From NCBI GenBank assembly GCA_016708875.1, contig JADJFA010000010.1:198962-262961 (forward strand): a DNA stretch of 64,000 nucleotides. The letters are read 5' to 3'. The stretch comes from Lewinellaceae bacterium. Lineage in GTDB: Bacteria; Bacteroidota; Bacteroidia; Chitinophagales; Saprospiraceae. This document shows positions 27,933-37,729 of the stretch, piece by piece. Within the stretch, counting starts at the first letter, position 1. Each line of letters opens with the position of its first letter. The notes beneath the pieces were generated by a model. The model made no database searches, had not been told where the DNA came from, and saw nothing but the letters and a program-made list of their open reading frames with translations. A program made the position numbers and the translations under genes.

Positions 27933-28052
27933 AAGTAAAGTGTCTGGTTTTCAACCGCTTGGTGGGCGGAACGGGGAGTTTTTTTGTCGTAAACTTTTTT
28001 CGACTTCACTTCGGGGCGAAGCCGTTGCCCCTCGCTTTTTCAAAAGCGGGCG

Positions 28053-28060
28053 CGAAGGTA
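28053..28060 (-). promoter_or_regulatory. Candidate -7 box for rpsA
   Basis: The minus strand reads TACCTTCG, one base from TAnnTTTG, about 120 bases before the rpsA ATG. Confidence 0.35.
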
Positions 28061-28089
28061 GCATTATTTATTGTAGGAAAAAGCTTGTG

Positions 28090-28162
28090 CTCGGAAATAT
28101 TCGGGGTGCGACTTGAAGTACTCGGAAATATTCGGGGTGCGACTTGAAGTCGCACCCCGAAT
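28090..28162. repeat. Direct repeat plus hairpin after the hydroxylase gene
   Basis: The 30-base segment 28090-28119 is repeated exactly at 28121-28150. Within the second copy ATTCGGGGTGCGAC (28130-28143) pairs exactly with 28149-28162, giving a strong hairpin two bases before the stop codon at 28164. It probably terminates the minus-strand hydroxylase transcript. Confidence 0.85.
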
Positions 28163-28163
28163 T

Positions 28164-29018
28164 TCATTCGACCGGTGGATGATTTTCAAACTTAGCCCCA
28201 ACCGGCGAACGGTATTTTAAAAACGGCATTTTCAACAACTCCCACACGTTGGAATGCTCCTCCGGGTCAGTGTGCGTGTCTAACCCAAACACAAGTTTGT
28301 CGTTATCCACGCGGGCAAAAGTGCCGAACAAGCGATCCCAAACCGAGAAAATATTGCCGTAATTCGTATCGGTGTAAGGCAGTGTATAATGGTGGTGTAC
28401 GCGGTGCATTCCAGGAGTGACAAGGAACCAGCTCAAGGCATTGTCGAGCCATTTGGGGAATTGGATATTGGCGTGGTTGAACTGCGTAAAAATCAAAGAA
28501 AGCGACTGGTACATAAAAACCAGCCCGATCGGCGCACCCACTAGAATGATCCCCAGTGTTGTGAACACAAAGCGAAAAATGCTCTCTCCCGGATGGTGTC
28601 GGTTGGCGGTAGTGGTATCTACATTTGGATCCGTGTGGTGTACCAAATGAAAACGCCACATCCATTTAACCCGGTGCTCCATCCAGTGAATAAAATAGGC
28701 GCCCACGAGATCCATCAACAGCAATCCAACAACGAAAAACAACCAGAGCGGCATCTCCGGCAGCCACTGGAGGATGCCGATTTTTTCAGCAACTACCCAA
28801 TCCGCTGTGCCCAGGAGTATGAAGGCCATCATAAAATTGACCAGCACCGTAGTGAGCGTGAAGAAGAGGTTGATGCCTGTATGGGCCGCTTTTTTGTAAA
28901 CAGTGCGGTAGTAAGGCAGGCCGCTCTCCAGGAGCAAAAAGAATGTGAGACCACCCAGCAAAATCGCGCTGCGGTGCGAGGAGGGGATGTTTGCGAAATA
29001 GTCGGCGATGGATTCCAT
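28164..29018 (-). CDS. Fatty acid hydroxylase / sterol desaturase family protein
   Basis: The 284-residue membrane protein carries the histidine clusters of the di-iron hydroxylase family: HWMEH, HLVHH, a nearby NRHHPGE and HRVHHH. About five membrane helices are visible, including SAILLGGLTFFLLLESGLP and LWLFFVVGLLLMDLVGAYF. It would hydroxylate or desaturate a lipid using O2; the substrate could be a fatty acid, carotenoid or ornithine lipid and cannot be fixed here. The ATG at 29018 is preceded by a palindrome and a good -7 box at 29127-29134. Confidence 0.9.
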   Translation of the reverse strand: MESIADYFANIPSSHRSAILLGGLTFFLLLESGLPYYRTVYKKAAHTGINLFFTLTTVLVNFMMAFILLGTADWVVAEKIGILQWLPEMPLWLFFVVGLLLMDLVGAYFIHWMEHRVKWMWRFHLVHHTDPNVDTTTANRHHPGESIFRFVFTTLGIILVGAPIGLVFMYQSLSLIFTQFNHANIQFPKWLDNALSWFLVTPGMHRVHHHYTLPYTDTNYGNIFSVWDRLFGTFARVDNDKLVFGLDTHTDPEEHSNVWELLKMPFLKYRSPVGAKFENHPPVE

Positions 29019-29021
29019 AAC

Positions 29022-29105
29022 AAGTTAAAAGTTTCAAGTAGGCTGTTTCAAGTGGGAAGTTTCAAGTGGGCGGCCAAGCGCAACCCCACATGAAACTTTT
29101 AACTT
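29022..29105. repeat. Palindrome in the hydroxylase leader
   Basis: AAGTTAAAAGTTTCA (29022-29036) pairs exactly with 29091-29105. The word GTTTCAAGT occurs three times in the left half. It lies between the -7 box and the start codon. Confidence 0.8.
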
Positions 29106-29126
29106 GAAACTGGTAACTTTCCGCCA

Positions 29127-29134
29127 CAAAAGTA
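29127..29134 (-). promoter_or_regulatory. -7 box for the hydroxylase gene
   Basis: The minus strand reads TACTTTTG, a perfect TAnnTTTG match, 109 bases before the ATG at 29018 and just before the GNAT stop. Confidence 0.5.
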
Positions 29135-29139
29135 GCGCA

Positions 29140-29622
29140 TCAATCCAATAAGCAGGACATAAGCACCTCGTCCAAAAACAAGCCTTCGCTTTTCAGATGG
29201 GTGTAACGGCGCAGTACGCCTTCTTTTTGGAAGCCTGATTTTTCGTAGAGCCGGATGGCGCGCTCATTTATGGTTGCAGTACTCAGTTCGATGCGCAATA
29301 AGCCCAACTGTTTTGCCAACGCCAAGATGGATCGTATCATCTGCTCTCCCAAACCTTTTCCTGCAAAATCAGGGTGGATGGCCACACCGCCGAGGTAGGC
29401 GATATGGTCGGTACGGTATGTGAGTGGCACGAGTTTGAACATGCCGGCTTTTTGCCCTTCGTGCTCGAAAACATATAGGGTACTCTTTCCAACCAAATCA
29501 TTAAAAATGGATTGAAAACCAGGAGCATCCTGTTGTTCGTAGAGCAAAAATGGATTGATGTCGGGGTGAAAATACAGCCCGAAAATGAACTTAAAATCGG
29601 AAGGCGTGGCTTTGCGAATCAT
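29140..29622 (-). CDS. GNAT family N-acetyltransferase
   Basis: The 160-residue enzyme shows the acetyl-CoA binding motif A (IHPDFAGKGLGEQMIRSI, matching Q/RxxGxG/A), preceded by YLGGVAI and followed by NERAIRLYEKSGFQKEGVLR typical of RimI/PhnO-type acetyltransferases. The acceptor substrate is unknown. The ATG at 29622 (MIRKATPSDF) fits the family start. The AlkZ-like gene lies in the opposite direction upstream, so the two share a divergent promoter region (29623-29714). Confidence 0.9.
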   Translation of the reverse strand: MIRKATPSDFKFIFGLYFHPDINPFLLYEQQDAPGFQSIFNDLVGKSTLYVFEHEGQKAGMFKLVPLTYRTDHIAYLGGVAIHPDFAGKGLGEQMIRSILALAKQLGLLRIELSTATINERAIRLYEKSGFQKEGVLRRYTHLKSEGLFLDEVLMSCLLD

Positions 29623-29714
29623 GGGACAAAGTTCCATAAAATACAGGTTTTAGTGTAATCACTGCGTGAAACTTTGCGCCGTTTTTGCGCGCGGCGTTAT
29701 AATTTGCAGCCTAT

Positions 29715-30791
29715 ATGCTAACACCCGCCATCATTGCCCAATTGCGGCTCCAAAACCAACAGATCCTGCGCAGCAAATTTGCCACGCCTCAGGAAATAGT
29801 AGCCTGGCACGGCGCCAAACAAGCCCAGGATTATACCCATGCCAAATGGGCAATCGGCCTGCGCCTGCCTGAAGCCACGGATCAAACTATTGAACAAGCC
29901 ATTGATACTGGCACTATCCTGCGGACACATATCATGCGCCCCACCTGGCATTTTGTGGCGGCCCAGGATATACGCTGGATGATGCGGCTCACAGCCCCTC
30001 AGATCGTAAGGCTTGGACTTGCTCTGGAGCGTGACTTAGGACTCGATGCCGCCACATTTCGGCGCACAAACGACGTAATTGTAAAAGCCCTGGAGGGCGG
30101 TCATCAACGCACCCGGAAAGAATTGGCGGAAGCCATTGAACGGGCGGGCATCATGACCAATTCGTCCAGAATGGTGTATATCATGTTCCGCGCCGAAACG
30201 GAATTGTTGGTTTGCAACGGCAGTCGACGCGGCAAAGAACAAACATACGCATTGCTCGACGAGCGCATCCCGCCCAGCCCCATGCTCACACGCGAGGAGG
30301 CTTTGGCAGAACTCGCTCGTCGTTATTTTACGAGTCATGCCCCTGCTACGGTGCAGGATTTTAGCTGGTGGTCCGGTCTCAAAGTCAGCGATGCCCGGGT
30401 GGCTTTGGACATGATTAAATCAGAATTGGTTTCCATGCCGATGGACCATCTAACGTATTGGATGCCAAAGGATTTGGACTTTCCAACCAACATAGAACCC
30501 TCAGTGCATTTGCTCCCTGCCTTCGATGAGTTCATGGTCAGTTACAAAGAACGCGGGGCCTCGCTCGACCCTTCTTTTGCAGCAAACACCATCACGGGGA
30601 ATGGTATTTTCAAACCCATTGTGGTGGTAAATGGCCGAATTGTGGGCATTTGGAGTCGGACTGAAAAGAAAGATGCGGTGCTGATTGAACCACAACTTTT
30701 CAAAGATGTTAGTGACGCCGAAAAAGAAGGCATTGCAAAAGCCGCCGAGCGTTTTGGAAGATTCCTAGGAAAGGAAATCTTGATTAAATAA
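29715..30791 (+). CDS. AlkZ/YcaQ-like winged-helix DNA glycosylase family protein
   Basis: The 358-residue protein belongs to the HTH_42 (AlkZ/YcaQ) family, whose characterised members remove bulky or crosslinked alkylated bases. The catalytic Q-x-Q motif of AlkZ is visible as Q36-A-Q38 in GAKQAQDYTHAKWAIGLRL. RPTWHFVAAQDIRWM, LLPAFDEFMVSY and PIVVVNGRIVGIW follow in the family order. Activity on a given lesion is inference. It ends convergent to the F420-type reductase gene. Confidence 0.85.
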   Translation: MLTPAIIAQLRLQNQQILRSKFATPQEIVAWHGAKQAQDYTHAKWAIGLRLPEATDQTIEQAIDTGTILRTHIMRPTWHFVAAQDIRWMMRLTAPQIVRLGLALERDLGLDAATFRRTNDVIVKALEGGHQRTRKELAEAIERAGIMTNSSRMVYIMFRAETELLVCNGSRRGKEQTYALLDERIPPSPMLTREEALAELARRYFTSHAPATVQDFSWWSGLKVSDARVALDMIKSELVSMPMDHLTYWMPKDLDFPTNIEPSVHLLPAFDEFMVSYKERGASLDPSFAANTITGNGIFKPIVVVNGRIVGIWSRTEKKDAVLIEPQLFKDVSDAEKEGIAKAAERFGRFLGKEILIK

Positions 30792-30812
30792 AGCGATCAA
30801 TCATTCGAAACG

Positions 30813-30897
30813 GCGCAACGTTTTGAGCGTATTCTATACACAACGCAACAACGACATAATGTTTTGGCTCAAACGTTGTGGCGTTGTGGCGTTGTGT
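30813..30897. repeat. Palindrome between convergent genes
   Basis: ACACAACGC (30838-30846) pairs exactly with 30889-30897, and the flanks hold the words CAACGTTTTGAGC and GGCTCAAACGTTG in inverted order. GTTGTGGC is repeated in tandem on the right. It is likely a bidirectional terminator. Confidence 0.65.
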
Positions 30898-30912
30898 GAA
30901 ATTGAACTTCGC

Positions 30913-31596
30913 CTATTTCCCCGTGGCCACCTTAAAATTGAAAAATCCATTCTTAGTAGCGGAATAAACACGCAGCCAAACCGGCAACAAACTTTCCGTG
31001 CCCCGCGCCGTCGTGATGTCGCCCAAATCCAGGATTTCCGAGTCCTTCCAGCCAAATTCCTTCAATATCCCAATCACTGTCGCCTTTGCAGCCGCGTCAT
31101 TGCCGCTCACAAATACAGTGCTGTCTTCGCCCAAGGAACGCGGATTGACCATGAGACCATTGTACATGGTATTGAGCGACTTTACAAAATGCGCTTTTGG
31201 AAATGCCGCCTGCAATTGTTCGCCCAATGAAGTGTCGTTGCTTGCAAAAAGCGTGGGCAATCCGCCACCGCTAAAATCAAGAGGATTAGTTATATCCAGA
31301 ATAATTTTCCAATCAAGGTCTCCTGCTGCTGCAAGCGCCTCTTTCGCGCCATGACCCAGGGTAGCGAGCACAATCACGGATGCGTTTTTTGCTGCCTCGG
31401 AATATGTGTACAACGAAATGGAAGAGTGGTTTTTCAAAAACTCGCCCACAGGGGGTGTGCCCATGTGATCAGGACCTGTTTTCGACAATGCGTTTTCTAC
31501 ATTGCGGGTACCGATGACGACAGCGTGGGATAATTCGGCCAAACGATTGGCCAATGCCTGACCGACAGAGCCAGTGCCAAAGACTGCGATATTCAT
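30913..31596 (-). CDS. NADP oxidoreductase, coenzyme F420-dependent type
   Basis: The 227-residue protein has an N-terminal Rossmann motif (NIAVFGTGSVGQALANRLAE) and the family patterns VVIGTRN, VIVLATLGHG, ILDITNPLDF and FVKSLNTMYNGLMVNP. Bacteroidota members probably use NAD(P)H with an unknown partner rather than F420 itself. It is divergent from the HxlR-type regulator at 32016, with a repeat-rich 419-base gap between them; HxlR regulators often control a divergent redox gene, so that link is likely (inference). Confidence 0.88.
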   Translation of the reverse strand: MNIAVFGTGSVGQALANRLAELSHAVVIGTRNVENALSKTGPDHMGTPPVGEFLKNHSSISLYTYSEAAKNASVIVLATLGHGAKEALAAAGDLDWKIILDITNPLDFSGGGLPTLFASNDTSLGEQLQAAFPKAHFVKSLNTMYNGLMVNPRSLGEDSTVFVSGNDAAAKATVIGILKEFGWKDSEILDLGDITTARGTESLLPVWLRVYSATKNGFFNFKVATGK

Positions 31597-31778
31597 ACTG
31601 AAAAAATTTACGGTTTAAAGTTTTGAATTCATTTACTATTGATTGTAAACTTGCTGCAAAATTGATGGGTTGCTTTACTTTATGCAAGTACTGTCAAATT
31701 TGATAGTATGCTTTCCTTTTTGACGTATTTGCTGATTATCAACCTATTGACTCAAAATATTTTTTCAAAAAACTTACT

Positions 31779-32001
31779 AACCACATGGTTCACATAGACC
31801 ACATAGTTGACTCGCCCAATCGAGTGGACAACTATGTGAACTATGTGTGCTATGTGGTTTCAAAAAAAATGCTAACCACATAGCCCGATCACGCGGAACA
31901 ACTATGTGAACTATGTGTGCTATGTGGTTTCAAAAAAAAATGCTAACCACATAGCCCGATCACGCGGAACAACTATGTGAACTATGTGCGCTATGTGGTT
32001 A
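31779..32001. repeat. Palindrome and 70-bp tandem repeats before the HxlR gene
   Basis: The segment 31779-31814 pairs imperfectly with 31821-31859. The right arm is then copied in two tandem units of about 70 bases (31861-31930 and 31931-32001), each carrying AACTATGTGAACTATGTG and its partial complement AACCACATAG. The last unit ends 14 bases before the ATG at 32016. The remainder of the 31597-32015 gap (31597-31778) is AT-rich with no feature seen. Confidence 0.85.
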
Positions 32002-32015
32002 TAAAAAAAATTAAA

Positions 32016-32387
32016 ATGGTAATCGAAGGGAAAGAAATGCGCATTGAGTTAGAAGGCAAAATCTACCATTGCGCGCTGGATATCACCATGAGCTACATCA
32101 GTGGCAAATGGAAAACAGTGATCCTCTGGTATCTCCGAAAAGAGCCGCGTCGCTTCAGTGAGCTTAATCGGCAGATACCGCAGATCACAGAAAAAATGCT
32201 CTCGTTGCAGCTGAAAGAATTGGAGTCTGATGGCATCGTGAGCCGCACCATTTACGCCGAGGTGCCGCCCCGCGTCGAGTACGCGCTTACCGATTTTGGC
32301 AAAACCATGCTTCCGATGATCGAAGAAATAGCTGCTTGGGGACGTGCTTTGGCCAAATCGCGTGGTCAAATGGTTGAAAAAATCTAG
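32016..32387 (+). CDS. HxlR family winged-helix regulator
   Basis: The 123-residue protein has the HxlR core: CALDITMSYISGKWKTVILW with the conserved Cys and GKW, then RRFSELNRQIPQITEKMLSLQLKELESDGIVSR, and YALTDFGKTMLPMIEE. The conserved Cys may act as a redox or aldehyde sensor, as in HypR and YodB. The ATG at 32016 is chosen because earlier in-frame codons lie in the tandem repeat. The divergent F420-type reductase is the likely target. Confidence 0.93.
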   Translation: MVIEGKEMRIELEGKIYHCALDITMSYISGKWKTVILWYLRKEPRRFSELNRQIPQITEKMLSLQLKELESDGIVSRTIYAEVPPRVEYALTDFGKTMLPMIEEIAAWGRALAKSRGQMVEKI

Positions 32388-32405
32388 GAGATTGTAAATT
32401 CAAAC

Positions 32406-32413
32406 TACGTTTG
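32406..32413 (+). promoter_or_regulatory. -7 box for the M43 protease gene
   Basis: TACGTTTG is a perfect TAnnTTTG match, 37 bases before the ATG at 32450. Confidence 0.5.
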
Positions 32414-32449
32414 CAACCACTTTTTCTTGCACTCAAAAATCGTTTTTTC

Positions 32450-33784
32450 ATGCATCACTTTTTGACCCTACTGCTTGTCCTTGTGGGCTTTTCCACCCTA
32501 TTTTCCCAAAACACCCAGCCGCGCATTTTATGCGGTAACGAGGTCTTTTCAAAAATTGTCCGGGAAAAATATCCCACGCTCCAGGCCGCTTTTGACCAGA
32601 CTTTTGAACAAGCAAAACAAAAAGGCACAGCAGCCGATCGCTCGCCTCTGACCATTAAAGTTGTTGTTCATGTTGTGTGGAATGACCCCGCCGAGAACCT
32701 CGCCGACAGCGTGATCGAAAACCAGATTCAGGTGCTCAACGAGGATTTCAATCAACTCAATACCGACCACGCCAACCTCCGCCCATTGTTCCAGCCGGTG
32801 GCAGGCAATGCCGACATTCATTTTCAACTCGCTGAAATCGTGCGCGTTCAGACCGATAAACTTTTCGCGCTCGATCTCCTGGGGGGAAGCATCCTGCCTG
32901 AACTCAAACACGACAATCAAGGCGGCTCTGATGCCTGGGACACAGGAAAATATCTCAATTTGTGGGTCTGCAAAATCCAGCCTACTACCATTTTCGGTAT
33001 ACCCATTGGCCAGATCCTTGGTTTCGCATTCCCGCCCAACGACCTGGGCAACTGGCCGGCCAATTCCGGCGCCCCCAACCCCGACGAAGATGGGGTGGTG
33101 ATTGATTACCGGATGATTGGCCGCAACAATCCCAACACCATTGAAAACCCCAGCACTGGTGATCCCTTGATGGTGAACGGACGCACACCTACCCACGAAA
33201 TCGGCCATTACCTTGGCCTCCGTCATATCTGGGGCGATGGTGGTTTACTCGGCCCCAACGATTGCAACCAAAGCGACGGGATAGACGATACGCCTCATGC
33301 CAATGCGCAATCGGAATTTGATTGCATTTTGTCAAAAAACACCTGCGAGCAGGTAGAGATTTTCTATAATGCAGACGTGCCCGACCTCGTGGAAAACTTC
33401 ATGGATTATTCGAGCGAAACCTGCATGAATATGTTCACCAAAGGCCAGGTCGAACTCATGCGCAATGTGCTCACTGGCCCGCGTAGCGGACTTTTGGAGA
33501 ACACGAACACCATAGCGCCGACCGCCCAACATCTGAGCTGGAAAATCTCGCCCAACCCTTCCGATGGCTTGTTCTCTCTGGATGTTGAATCGGAATCAAG
33601 TCAGGATTTGATGCTGCGTATTTTTAATGTAGAAGGCAAAACGATGTTACAGCAGGCCCAGAGAGCACTCTTCCAGGGCAAACAACGGCTTTCGTTTGAC
33701 GGGACCAGTTGGCCAGCCGGAATGTATTTCCTGGAATTGAAAACGCCCGGCGGGAGTAGTGTCAAGAAGCTGGTTAAAAGGTAG
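32450..33784 (+). CDS. Secreted M43 zinc metalloprotease with type IX sorting domain
   Basis: The 444-residue protease is of the pappalysin/cytophagalysin (M43) family. A signal peptide (MHHFLTLLLVLVGFSTLFSQ) leads to a pro-region, then the zinc motif HEIGHYLGLRHIWGD with three His ligands and the catalytic Glu, and the Met-turn region ENFMDYSSETCMNMF. A type A sorting domain (about residues 370-444; ISPNPSDGLFSLDV to SVKKLVKR) sends it through the type IX system. It would degrade extracellular protein. It is alone, convergent with the beta-helix gene. Confidence 0.93.
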   Translation: MHHFLTLLLVLVGFSTLFSQNTQPRILCGNEVFSKIVREKYPTLQAAFDQTFEQAKQKGTAADRSPLTIKVVVHVVWNDPAENLADSVIENQIQVLNEDFNQLNTDHANLRPLFQPVAGNADIHFQLAEIVRVQTDKLFALDLLGGSILPELKHDNQGGSDAWDTGKYLNLWVCKIQPTTIFGIPIGQILGFAFPPNDLGNWPANSGAPNPDEDGVVIDYRMIGRNNPNTIENPSTGDPLMVNGRTPTHEIGHYLGLRHIWGDGGLLGPNDCNQSDGIDDTPHANAQSEFDCILSKNTCEQVEIFYNADVPDLVENFMDYSSETCMNMFTKGQVELMRNVLTGPRSGLLENTNTIAPTAQHLSWKISPNPSDGLFSLDVESESSQDLMLRIFNVEGKTMLQQAQRALFQGKQRLSFDGTSWPAGMYFLELKTPGGSSVKKLVKR

Positions 33785-33795
33785 TTTCATCGTAT

Positions 33796-33830
33796 AAAAC
33801 CTCGTAGGTTTCAGAAACCTACGAGGTTTT
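33796..33830. repeat. Intergenic 35-base palindrome of the pabB family
   Basis: Seventeen-base arms (33796-33812 and 33814-33830) are exact complements around one base. The outer thirteen bases, AAACCTCGTAGGT, match those of the palindrome inside pabB at 19114-19147. It lies between two convergent stop codons. Half-copies occur at 36754-36768 and 41115-41130. Confidence 0.88.
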
Positions 33831-33840
33831 AAGCACGTAT

Positions 33841-36719
33841 TCACCGTACTCGTACCAACTGCTCCGCTACTTGCCAGTTGTTCCCGGCTAATTGCACCAT
33901 GTAATTCCCTGCCGGCACTTTCGCACCGAGTGCGTCCTGGCCATTCCAGCTCCATTCGTTTTGGCCCGTTGTGGCATTTATTTTTTTAAAAAAAATGACC
34001 TTGCCCTGCATATCCACGATTTGGAGCGATATGATTTCTGTATCCGCTTGCTCCCAAACTACCGTTACCGAATCAGCCGAAGGGTTGGGTTGCAAAGCCA
34101 AAGTCCTGCTGGCCGGGCCGCTTAAAGGCGGCTGGGAAACACTCGAAATCCCCTGACCTTCCACCAGAGTCAAGCATTGATTGGCTACCAGATTGCCGAA
34201 TAGTTGTTCCAAACCTGAAGGCCATTGAACAGACATCGTCACCAAATCCGCATCGGCAAGACCAAAATGGGCAGGCATTTGGTTTTGACCACAGTAGCCC
34301 GATTGGGCGCTTATTTCGCGGAGCTGGGTCACTTGCTGGCCGTTTATTGTAGCCGTTAGCCAAACTTTCGTGCCAATAGCCGAACGGTTGCTGGTGGTGC
34401 CTACAAGATTGATTTCCAGCCAATTGTTTCCGTTTTCAGCACTGTGGTTTTCATAGAGGTAATCGGTTTGATTGGCATTGAGACAGGTCGCCACACCCAG
34501 ATCTAAATCACCGTCGCAGTCCCAATCCCCAAACGCGCAGCCGTAGGACCAGCCTTCATCAGTAGCTGGGACTTCAGTCAGATTTTTGGTGAACGTGCCA
34601 TCTCCGTTGTTCAGAAACAAAAAGTTTTTCCAGGGGCCACCCCAAAAGGAATTGGTCACGAACAGGTCGAGATCGGCATCATTGTCCACATCGGCCCATT
34701 GGCTTCCGAAGGAATTTCCGCCGCTCGTGACTACCGGCCCACTCGTTATTTTGAAAAAGGTCTCGTTGCCATCGTTGCGGTAGAGGCCGTCATGGCCTTG
34801 GTCATTGGCCAGATATACGTCTAGGTCGCCGTCGTTGTCGTAGTCGCCCCAACTGCTGCTCATGGTCCTTCCACCTGCCGTAACAAGCGGCCCCGTCGTT
34901 AATTTTGTGAACGTCCCGTTTCCATTATTGCGGTAAAGGTTTTCTTGCTGGTTGCTCTCGTTGGTTACAAATAAATCGAGATGACCGTCCAGGTTGAAAT
35001 CGGTCCAATTGACTGAACGCGAGGTAAAAGCATCCGTGACCGGGCTTCCAGTGGTCACTTTTTGGAAGGTACCGTTCTGCTGGTTTCGGTAAAGAAAATT
35101 GCGAAAATCCCCATCGCTGTTGGTTACATAAAGGTCGAGCCAGCCGTCGTTGTCATAATCGCCCCAGGACGCCGTTTCAGAAAAGCCGCCGTCGTTTACG
35201 AGGTTGCCAACGAGGACTTGTTCAAAAGTTCCATTCCCGTTGTTTTTGTAAAATAAGTTGTTGACATTGTACCAGTTAACCACAAAACAATCCACATCTC
35301 CATCGTTGTCATAATCGCCCCAAGTGGCTCCATCGGATGGTTTGCCATCCTGCACAATTGGATCGTTAGTCACTGCAGTAAAGCTCCCTGAGCCATTGTT
35401 TTTGTATAGGAAGTTGTTCTCCCCGGCCTCCGGACCGTTGCTGATAAAAAGGTCGAGGTCTTTATCGTTGTCAATGTCAATCCAGTTGACCGATCGCGAA
35501 TCGCCAGGGGTGTTGACGACTGGTGAATTGAGTACTTTGGAGAAAATATTTGCCTCAAAAAACGAGGACGGACAGGCGGGATTTTGCACATCGTTGCCGC
35601 CAAATGCACCAAGGTCGTTGCGCAATTTCCCCTTGGAAGGGAATGCCGCCGAGCGACCATTTTTGAAAAATCATCGTACGCCTCGTCGGGATTTCCCGCA
35701 TCAATCGCAGGCGAGCCGACTTCCAAAACAAAACTCGCGGTGTCGCGGAACATCGGGTCAGCATAGATGGCGCCTGTTCCTAAATGTACACTTTCAATAC
35801 AATTGTACAGCAACTGCTGTGTTCCACCAGAATTCCCAATCCCTTTTCCAGTCGCCTGCGTGTTGCCCCAAACGATGTTATTCAAAAGTTTCAGCGTGAT
35901 ATCAAAAGACCACACGCCCCCTGCTTTGCCGCCAAATTGCAAGACCGGGTCGGGCGATTGATTGTAGACTATCGTATTGTTAATCAAGGTGTTGACCGTG
36001 CCTGTAACGCCGGTTGCCCAAAAACCGCCGCCCGAAAAATCTTTCCCGCCGATGTTGTGCGCAATGACATTGTGTGCCACCACCGCGTTTGGACAATAGT
36101 TCAAAACGATCCCTCCGCCATAACCATCCGCGCGGTTGTGGATGATTTGATTTCCCTCGATTCGTGGCGAGCCATCCCCGCATCGGATGCCGCCGCCCCC
36201 GTGGCTGATGAGCGTGGCGCCTTCTTTTGGCACCGTGTTGTCGCGAATAATGTTGTGGCGGATTACGGGCGAAGAAAACTCAGAAAGGATGCCGCCGCCT
36301 TCGCGGAAATAGCCCGGTACATAATGATCGAACCAACGGGTGCCTTTGCCACCGCGCAGCGTAAAGCCCTGAATCACAGTCGCCTGTGTTTCGCCTTTCC
36401 AAATCAGGATGCAACTGGCAGTGTCGGGCTGCTGGGGTTGACTCCCGTCAATAATGGTTTCGCGGATGGTTTTGGCGGGGTCGTTTTCCAAAAAATAGCG
36501 GCTGCTGAGTACAATGTCGCGCCCGCGCAACTGGAGGTTTTCGTAGTACAGGCCGGGGCTGACGAGTACGGTATCGCCCACTTGTGCAACATCAATTGCA
36601 GTTTGAATTTTTGGAAAATCTGCCGGAACACGGTGGGTGGTTTGGGCGAGCAATACATTGGTTATCAGGGGGAAAAGCAAGAGAGTGCCTGCGATGAACA
36701 GGGTGCGTTTTGTTTTCAT
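33841..36719 (-). CDS. Secreted beta-helix and FG-GAP repeat protein, frame-shifted
   Basis: After a signal peptide (MKTKRTLFIAGTLLLFPLIT) the first half is a right-handed beta-helix (IQTAIDVAQVGDTVLVSPGLY, IRHNIIRDNTV, GGIVLNYCPNAVVAHNVIAH). The second half has about eight FG-GAP/VCBS repeats with the calcium-type motif DxDNDxDxD (WGDYDNDGDVDCFV and similar) and an ASPIC/UnbV-like segment (VQWPSGLEQLF). A type A sorting domain (LQPNPSADSVTV to EQLVRVR) ends it. The frame changes near 35662; A5 read as A6 joins DDFSKNGRSAAFPSKG. Corrected length is 959 residues. It is probably a surface carbohydrate-binding or adhesive protein. Confidence 0.85.
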
Positions 36720-36791
36720 AGCCAAATTAAATAGTTGTTGTGTTTAGTTGTTAGAAACCTCGAAGGTTTTATACCACTGAATTAGTGGTTG

Positions 36792-37661
36792 TTATTTTAT
36801 TATTCCATCAATTTTCAATATGCTGAATTCAGGCGAAGCCTCAAAAAGCTCTTCCAATACCCAAGCGTGGCTATTGCCATAAATAACTAAAATTCTCTCA
36901 TTGCCAGATACAACCAACTTCTTGATATTGGAAAATATCCGAGTGTTTCTTCTGTACCAATAACCAGTTAAATCAGCTCCAATATAAGTGTCTCCTGCTC
37001 CTACATCTACCAAGCCTGTTAGAAAAAATTGCTTATATCTCCGTTTCACCATTTCGCTATTTAGGAAAACCAAATAATCTATAATTGTCATTCTGCTTCG
37101 AAGGTTTTCAATGTATGTATTGGTTTGGTTATTGGGTTCATTGTATGCTTCCCACTTTTCCAGTTCGTTACGTTGTTTAGAATATAATTCCCAATCTGTA
37201 ATGGTTGTATCTACTTCTATTTGTACAGGACGAGTATCAACACAACTTACTCCATTTAAGCTGAGTTCATTTGCTAGTCTAAAACCTATTTGATAAACTT
37301 CGTTTCTACCTAATTTCCATGCACCAATTGAATATGCCTTAAACAAGGAATCCATAATTAATTGGTCAGAAAGCATCATTTCAACAGCAATTTTTGTTGG
37401 TTTAAATTGCTTGATTTTCTCAATAAGCATAAGAACTTCTTTCTGCCTTCTATCAGTATATATGTCAAAATTGTCCTCTCCTTTGAAATCGCTTGAATTT
37501 TCCGAAAAATTAAAGTGAAACGTACCAAGAATCATGATTGATACTGTACTGTCCTTTTTGAGGGTAGGAAAATTGCTTAATGCATTCTTTATACCCTCTT
37601 GCCCAAGGCAATGTAAAGTACAGAATAGAATGGAGGCCAACACTGAAAACTGTTTTTTCAT
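36792..37661 (-). CDS. DUF5694-like secreted protein of the TraB/ChaN type fold
   Basis: The 289-residue protein has a signal peptide (MKKQFSVLASILFCTLHCLG) and the patterns VSIMILGTFHF, FKPTKIAVEMM, EVYQIGFRLA and ILVIYGNSHAWVLEELFE. The GTFHF and GNSHA histidines resemble the conserved metal or catalytic sites of the TraB/TIKI-related families (inference). No function is known. The gene is visibly AT-richer than its surroundings and, with the next gene, has no frame breaks. Confidence 0.7.
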   Translation of the reverse strand: MKKQFSVLASILFCTLHCLGQEGIKNALSNFPTLKKDSTVSIMILGTFHFNFSENSSDFKGEDNFDIYTDRRQKEVLMLIEKIKQFKPTKIAVEMMLSDQLIMDSLFKAYSIGAWKLGRNEVYQIGFRLANELSLNGVSCVDTRPVQIEVDTTITDWELYSKQRNELEKWEAYNEPNNQTNTYIENLRSRMTIIDYLVFLNSEMVKRRYKQFFLTGLVDVGAGDTYIGADLTGYWYRRNTRIFSNIKKLVVSGNERILVIYGNSHAWVLEELFEASPEFSILKIDGIIK

Positions 37662-37729
37662 TGTAATGTCATTTTAGTTATAGCTACTAACATTGAGCCC
37701 GCTTTTTTGCAACACCTCAGGTGGCCGTT

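Noticed and set aside
26197..28116. A 639-codon open frame on the plus strand across rpsA
   Set aside because: It is the shadow of rpsA, made long by the codon bias of the opposite strand. It has no recognisable domain and rpsA shows six clear S1 folds.
31861..32001. Repeated units near the HxlR gene taken as a CRISPR array
   Set aside because: The units are adjacent copies of about 70 bases with no unique spacers, only two full copies are present, and no cas gene is seen.
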